Shown here: positions 58,539 through 64,000 of the stretch, one piece after another
Layout: each line of letters starts with the position of its first letter
Position numbering within the stretch: the first letter of the stretch is position 1
DNA from: Entomortierella parvispora
Lineage: Eukaryota; Mortierellomycota; Mortierellomycetes; Mortierellales; Mortierellaceae
NCBI GenBank assembly: GCA_963573315.1
Contig: OY752142.1
Coordinates: 2,914,001 to 2,978,000 of the forward strand
DNA: 64,000 bases
Reading direction: 5' to 3'
Program-made: the position numbers and the translations under genes
The notes under the pieces: model-generated
What the model saw: only the letters and a program-made list of their open reading frames with translations
The model's database searches: none
Told to the model about the DNA's origin: nothing

Positions 58539-59042
58539 TTAGGCCTTGTCGGCGCGGAGCTTGACGTAGTAAGCGTCGCGAATGCCGCGGTTCTCGAGGG
58601 CAATCTTGTGCCAGAAAGCGAAGGCAGCGGTGCTGTGATGCGAACATGGAACAGAAAGAGGTTGAAGATTAGAAAGTGGGGCTCGGATTGTCCTGATTTG
58701 GAAGTAGGTGACATGCATCTTTTTCTCGAAAGACTTTTTGTCCATTTGGCGTAATTCCTGTCAGTTTCCTGGGACATCTCTCGGTACGTCCATGAGCTCC
58801 AGCCATACATTCATGCAAGCAGCCATTCTATCTGCCTCCTGATCTATCGCGTTATCTCCTTGCACCAGATGAACATGGGTTCTATTCTATTAATTGATCC
58901 GAAGTGCCCCGACAAGGATGGTCCGCGGTGTTGAAGGGACAGAATAGGAGAATCAGTTGGGGACATACCCTCCGAGGGTGAGACCGATGGTGATGTGAGT
59001 CAACATCGACTTGGCGAGCTGGTTCTGGACGGGGGCAATCAT
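58539..59042 (-). CDS. COX9: Cytochrome c oxidase small subunit, Cox9-like (VIIa)
   Basis: Small inner-membrane subunit of respiratory complex IV. Two exons (59042-58969 and 58632-58539) join in phase to 55 residues. The start MIAPVQNQLAKSMLTHITIG is followed by a short hydrophobic helix (LTLGGTAAFAFWHKIAL) spanning the intron, and a basic matrix or intermembrane tail (NRGIRDAYYVKLRADKA). Length, helix position and the final YYVKL pattern match fungal Cox9 (mammalian VIc-like). The 336-bp intron is large relative to the coding sequence. It is divergent from YRA1 with 496 bp between starts. The alternative, another complex IV or ATP-synthase small subunit, is less likely. Confidence 0.8.
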
Positions 59043-59538
59043 GGCGACGGTGAAGATGGATGGATGGGTTTGGTGGAAGAATGAACGCATGCGCGGATTC
59101 CGGACCCAAGAAAAGAGAGAAAGCGCCGGAAAACAATGAGTCACGTGATATTCATTCCAGGTGACGTCATTACTTCGCCTCCCAAAGGGGGGCGTGGCGC
59201 TGCAGAATCCTCTTGCTCTGGTTGGTGTTGCCCCTTGTGTCCTTTCGAGTGTCCTTTTTCTCCTTCTCTCTCTTTCCTTTCTTCATCCAAACCACACTAC
59301 CCACCCCTTTCCACGTTCATCCCCCCTCATCCCAAAGGTAAAGCAAGGCGAATAAACCAACGAACAATGGGCCCACGCCTATCTTCATCGCCGTCACCAA
59401 CCACTGTCGACCGGAACCATCATTGCTGACCCAAGATCTCATCTTGTTTTCTTTTTAGAACCAACGCCAAGCTCACAGCAACAGCAACCTCTCCCTCACT
59501 CCTACGTCTCTCTCTCTCCACCAACAGTTTCTCATATA
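59043..59538. promoter_or_regulatory. Shared divergent promoter, COX9 / YRA1
   Basis: 496 bp between divergent starts, containing a CACGTGA element at 59143-59149 (E-box-like) next to GTGACGTCATTAC, a CRE/ATF-type palindrome TGACGTCA at 59161-59168, and a pyrimidine-rich leader toward YRA1. The presence of both palindromes is seen; their function is inferred. Confidence 0.5.
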
Positions 59539-61520
59539 ATGTCTTCCGCTCTCGACATGTCCCTTGATGACATCATCAAGACCCAGAAGGCCAACCGCCC
59601 TGCCCGCAACAGCAACTCCAACTCTGCCCGTGGCGGTCGCGGTAACACCCGCTCTGGTCCTACCCGCTCTGGTCCTACCCGCAATACTCGCCAGGGTCGC
59701 GATAACAAGCCCTACCAAGCTGGCGCCCATCAGTACCGCTCCACTGCTGTCGCTGCCCCTCTTCACACTTCGGTCATCCGCCAGAATGCCCCCGATGGCT
59801 CCAAGATGCAGGTCTCCAACCTGGACCACCGTGTGTCTGCAGAAGACCTGAAGGTAACCTGAGAGATACAACATCTCCTCAACCTTGAACAGCCCAACCA
59901 ACCAGCCAACCAGCCAGCCAGCCATGCGTTGCCCTACAACACAAGACGGTTTCCTTTTCGGCTACGAAAATGAATTTGGCCAGTCGCCCCCCTCCACTCC
60001 CTCCTCAGCAGTGTTCCCTTCCGTCCTCCTTGACAGAAAGCGAATACCCGTCGTCTCCTTGAAAACACTGCGCGTAGCGCTCTGTGGAAGAAGAAACAAG
60101 GGTGCTCTGTATTTTGAGCGTGATCCCTTGTTGGTCTGTGAGCGAAACGGAGGAGCAAGGGGGGCACTATGACTGGAGCCAGAAAAAAAAAAGTAGCCGA
60201 GGACGGACGTGCGCACTACTGGGAAGTGTGGCACTGCTTACGAGCGAACCCTCCAGCGAACACCCCCCAACCAACCTCGAGCAGACCTGGGACATTTTCG
60301 ACGCTGACGTTGAGCACTAGAGAAAAGGAGGGGATCGGATAAAAAAGGACACATGACGGAGGACGCTTTCTTTCCTGAGCCCGCTTTGCCAACGAGTCGA
60401 TGCGATTAATTTTTTGCAACGAGAAAAGGGGAGAGCAGCGATCGTTGCGAACCATTGGTTCCATTCTCGTCAGACTGGGCAAAAGGCAGAGGCACAGGTC
60501 TACCACGGTGCACATCACCCAATCAGCGTACCCGTCGTCCTTTTCCGGTGTCCTTGTGATGGAGCAAAGTCTCTGTTGCAACCTTTTATTCTCTGCTGCT
60601 GCGTCCTTTGCCGACACTATCAGCCTCAACCTACGTGTGCAGCGTTGAAAATGTTTCGATCCGTCCAAAAGTTGAAGGAACAAGCAAGGAGGAAGAAGCG
60701 TCGTTTCATTTCGATCCCCGTTGGACATGCAGTCTGAGCAAAAACTTGGCCGTGTTACAAAAAACCCATCATTTATTTTGACCATTTGCAACTCGGATTT
60801 CGACCTCTAACGGAAAGCAACGCACCCTCTCGACCTCTCTCTCTCTCTCTTTCTCTCTCTCTTTTGTTTGCAACTGTTATCCTTGTGCTTCTTTTCCACG
60901 ATGTGCAACAATGGCGGTTTCAATCATGTAGCTCGTCTTCACCTCCAGAGTTGGACCCCTCAAGAAGAACAACGGATGCGTCCTCATGTACGATCAGAAC
61001 GGAAAGTCAACTGGTACCGCCTCTGTTCACTTTGTCCGTGTCGGTGATGCCGCTCTCGCTTACAGCAAATTCAACGGCGTTCCTTTGGATGGTAAGGCCA
61101 GTTTGCCATGTTATCTTGTCAAGGAATCTCTTAACACCCTACAGCAATTCTAACGCGTTCTTTCACATATGTCCAGGTCGCCCCATGAAGATCGAGATTG
61201 TCTTGGCACCTACCACCGCCCAGGCTGTTCTCCCTCCCGCACACATCCCAAGGTACATGGTTCACTATTGATCTTTTGAGTGTGACAGATACCTTCCTCT
61301 TTTTTGAAGATGGATACTTACCAGTTTTCCATATTCTTATAGAGCCCCTGCTCACAACAACAGCAACAGCAACACCAACCAGCGCTCCCAGGGAGCTCGT
61401 GGCGGTCGTGGCGCACGCCGTGGTGGCCGTGGAGGACGCAACAGCGGCGAGAAGAGAGAGAACAAGACTGCCGAGCAGTTGGACGCCGAGATGCACGATT
61501 ACATGCAGGTCGACGCATAG
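59539..61520 (+). CDS. YRA1: mRNA export adaptor Yra1 / ALYREF
   Basis: TREX-associated RNA-binding adaptor that recruits the Mex67 export receptor in the nucleus. Four exons (59539-59853, 60932-61091, 61177-61252, 61343-61520) join in phase to 242 residues. The N-terminal UAP56-binding motif is MSSALDMSLDDIIKTQKANR. A first Arg/Gly box (ARGGRGNTRSG) is followed by an RRM (SKMQVSNLDHRVSAEDLK, then VFTSRVGPLKKNNGCVLMYD and STGTASVHFV). After GRPMKIEIVLA a second RGG box (RGGRGARRGGRGGRNSG) precedes the C-terminal helix EQLDAEMHDYMQVDA. Intron 1 is 1,078 bp and splits the RRM after its first helix, at a place comparable to the long regulatory intron of yeast YRA1. Confidence 0.95.
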
Positions 61521-61701
61521 ATTGTCTGCGTAATCTTTTCTTTTCAAACTGTCCATTTCCTGAAACGAACACCTTTTTTAATTCTCTTGGAGGATCGGTC
61601 ATGTCGTTCTTTTCTTCTAAAACCTCCTCCAAACACCCACAAAAACATTTATGAAAAACATTAAAAATGTCAAAATTGTATATAAACACAAAAAAATCTC
61701 T

Positions 61702-64000
61702 TTAATTGGGTGGTTTGAGAGAATAGCGATGGTGATCCACCTCCTGGAGAATGTCATGGTCCATCCAGAACCGAAGCTCAGGTTCGACCAAGGTCTCTGT
61801 CACCTGGAGCTTGATCGTGATGTCAGAAAGTGTCAGGGCTGTGGTTGAGCGAGGAGGTGGAGAAGAAGGAATAGTTAGATATTGCCAAGAACATGAAGCT
61901 AAAGCAAGAGTTACTCTTACCGTTGGATTTGCCCCGGGAATCACTCTCAAACAGAGAGATGACAGAGGCGCAAAGCGGCGACACCTGAAATTCAAAAGTT
62001 TGGCCCCTCATCTCCAATTCAATATCCACCAGTCCACGCGAGGGGAGGAGCTTGAGTCTCTGAGCAGGTTTCGAATCGTGGAAGCCGGCCGTGTATCTGT
62101 CCAAGTATCTGTTGGAGGAAAGGTTTGTCATTGGAGGCTGTTAGGAAAATGAAAAAGCATATACAGGAAGGTACAGAGGCGACAGGGAGGAGGGCTGTTA
62201 ACTTGCCTTTGAAAGCGAGTAGGAAGGTAGAAACTCGTCTCCTCAATTTCAGGCCAATAGTACCGCGACACAATCGCAGCCTGCACAGGGAGCTAAGATC
62301 GATTATAGATTGGAGACAAGACGAGCCGATTAGCGAAAGAAGTTCCTGTCGTTAGATAAGAGGAGGACGAGGAGGACGACGTAATTGAAGTTCTTTATGT
62401 TACTTACAGCAGGGCGAGCCTCTGAAATATTTCCATTGACTCGCTTGGAGGCAGCAATGTCCGCCAACATGACCTCACAGTGGTGAAGCTCATTTTCCTT
62501 GAATCGAAGTTTTAGCAACTCCAACTGCTGGATCTATCCAAACCAGACAATAACAGTGTCAATTAGGACTCGACGGGTATATGTCGCTAATCGCAGCAAA
62601 TGTATTACCTCTCGATCAACATCAAAGTCCGTAGCCTGCAGTAACCGTGTTGACAAGTGTGATTGAAATTCTTCAATAAACAACTCATTCGACTTGTATA
62701 TATTCACCAGCACGCTGATGATATCCGCCATTCGTCTTCTTGCCGTGCTCAGGTCTGGTCCTGCATGAGCCGGCTCAGGTACCCAGACCTCCGAGTCGTC
62801 CTCAGAATCTACATTCGAGGGGATGCCTTCTGGCGGTTGATTCAGAAGATCGCCGGATTCGTCTACAATGGCTTCCACAATACAGCGCATGGTCTCGGGT
62901 CGCGAGCGAAGATGTCGGTTGAGAATCCGATTGGTCTGGTCCAGTAAAGACCCTGTGGGATCTAAAATCCGTAGATATTTGATGTTGTAGATATAGTAGT
63001 CGATGATCTGCTGCGTACCAGCACCCGGTTGAGCAATTCGACTAGATGTTCTGCTTGGATGGAAAGAGAATCAATTTGTCCCGCGCAAAGATAAAGTCGT
63101 CAGTAAATCAGTTTGAAACGCGGCATGGCCTTCAGATGATCAAATGAAATTGGAAGCCACATACTCTTCTAATATAGTCTTCAAGAGCTGATCTTGCTGT
63201 CCAGTCCACCCTAGGCAAGCATGCAAGTCTTGGACCGCTGGCTCGGAGTGCGGACTGTCCAAAACAATATCCACATATTCTTGTATCCTATTGAAGTCAC
63301 AAATGAGACCTGGTTAGGGGTTTCCAGACTCTTTCGAAAAATCAGAGGTTTCCGATCGGGATCACAACGAGATCTTTACCGAAGCTCTCCAAAACACTTG
63401 TAAAAGTAATACTCCAGGCGACTGGATTGCAGACAAAAGAGCTTTCTCATACCGTGGTCACCTATACACAGGCAAGACATCGATTGTTAAACCACTTGCA
63501 AGAACACAAGTCATCAATGGACCATAGGCGATATCGGTACCTTCCTGCTCGGTGGGCAAGACTGTCGACCTCAGGAAAGGGATAGCCACATTAGTCATCC
63601 AATGTCTGCCTTGCTCAAGAGCAGGAATGTCCCATTTTCTCGCAAATTCTCCAAAAACCAATCTCTCGATCTCTCGGTGGACCATATTCGTCGCCACCTC
63701 CGCCATCTGAGTGGCAATCCCGATATGCTGTAATTTTGAACATATTTGCCGAAACCTTTTCAGATCCTCTGACTCTTCGCCCAAATGGATAGTAGGGTGC
63801 ATCTCTGTGTCGCTGGATTCATAAAGATCTCTGACTTTCCGACCATTCTGCAGTGATCTTCCTTTCGGCTCGATTCGGATTGTTGTCAAACCATGATCGG
63901 TGTCAATTGATTGCATCTGTTCCGAGGTAACACGGCTAAAAACGGCCCGAAAGTAAATGAAGGCGATGGAGCTAAAGGACAGTGGCAATGCATTCACTAG
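61702..64000 (-). CDS. APC2: Anaphase-promoting complex subunit 2 (cullin), 5' end beyond window
   Basis: Cullin-type scaffold of the APC/C ubiquitin ligase. The frame is open to the window edge, so the N-terminus is missing. Multiple exons are visible on the minus strand: SRLEYYFYKCFGELR, IQEYVDIVLDSPHSEPAVQD, YYIYNIKYLRILDPTGSLLD, MRCIVEAIVDESGDLL, MADIISVLVNIYKSNELFIE, VMLADIAASKRVNGNI, AAIVSRYYWPEIEE, FHDSKPAQRLKLLPSRGLVD and LFESDSRGKSN. The order and content match APC2. The last exon ends FWMDHDILQEVDHHRYSLKP then PN and stop at 61702, near the point where the cullin winged helix ends. The C-terminal APC2-specific winged helix is not found before YRA1 begins on the other strand 182 bp later. 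Exon boundaries at the 5' side are not all resolved. Confidence 0.92.

Noticed and set aside
1-64000. Transposons, rRNA, CRISPR arrays or secondary-metabolite cluster genes
   Set aside because: Looked for and not seen; the secreted oxidase stands alone and no transposase, reverse transcriptase or PKS/NRPS sequence is present.

Overview
The window is nuclear DNA of a filamentous fungus, most likely an early-diverging one such as Mortierellomycota (inference). The sequence shows about two dozen spliced protein genes on both strands. Most introns are short GT-AG introns of roughly 60-250 bp, one is GC-AG, and promoters are pyrimidine- or purine-rich. There are Gln/Asn-rich low-complexity tracts, one tRNA, and no rRNA, CRISPR array or intact transposon. 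Gene content (EFR3, ARPC5, KTI12, a Cox9-like subunit, Mrpl47, Isd11, APC2, a two-finger Sre-type GATA factor) is that of a typical fungal genome. The exact genus cannot be fixed by eye.

Layout. 0-7 kb: a 22-bp minisatellite, eIF3g (-), ISD11 (+), an Asn-rich orphan (-) and a Cyp40 cyclophilin-TPR protein (-). 7-17 kb: a nine-exon DH-PH RhoGEF (-), mitochondrial ribosomal protein uL29m (-), an LRR/lysine-rich probable nucleolar protein (+) and a helical orphan (-). 17-25.4 kb: an iron-regulatory GATA repressor homologue with a 1.34-kb intron inside its first zinc finger, then a six-exon MFS transporter with a 29-nt micro-exon. 26.8-36 kb: a coiled-coil/RRM protein (+), a broken coding region, a protoglobin-domain protein (+), tRNA-Ile(AAU), a Gemin8-like protein (+) and a ketohexokinase-type PfkB kinase (+). 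36-46 kb: a Ca3427-type periplasmic-binding-like protein (+), a secreted FAD oxidoreductase (-), a seven-helix membrane protein (+), ARPC5 (+) and a doubtful multi-exon gene (+). 48-64 kb: EFR3 (+), threonine synthase (+), a single-pass membrane protein with a GC-AG intron (-), KTI12 (+), a COX9-like subunit (-), YRA1/ALYREF with a 1.08-kb intron (+) and APC2 (-, cut by the window end).

How the genes work together. This is mostly a housekeeping region without operon-like clustering. Several pairs are divergent and share short promoters (eIF3g/ISD11, Mrpl47/LRR protein, Cox9-like/YRA1), and YRA1 and APC2 converge. Mitochondrial function (ISD11, uL29m, Cox9-like), actin and cell polarity (RhoGEF, ARPC5, EFR3), RNA metabolism (eIF3g, YRA1, Gemin8-like, RRM protein) and iron regulation (Sre-type GATA factor) are represented. 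I see no obvious undescribed multi-gene system. The best leads are the conserved-looking long intron of YRA1, an APC2 that appears to lack its C-terminal winged helix, a eukaryotic protoglobin, a probable bacterial-origin binding protein, a GATA-type motif upstream of the iron regulator, and coding-like but broken regions at 28.8-29.8 kb and 45.6-46.9 kb.
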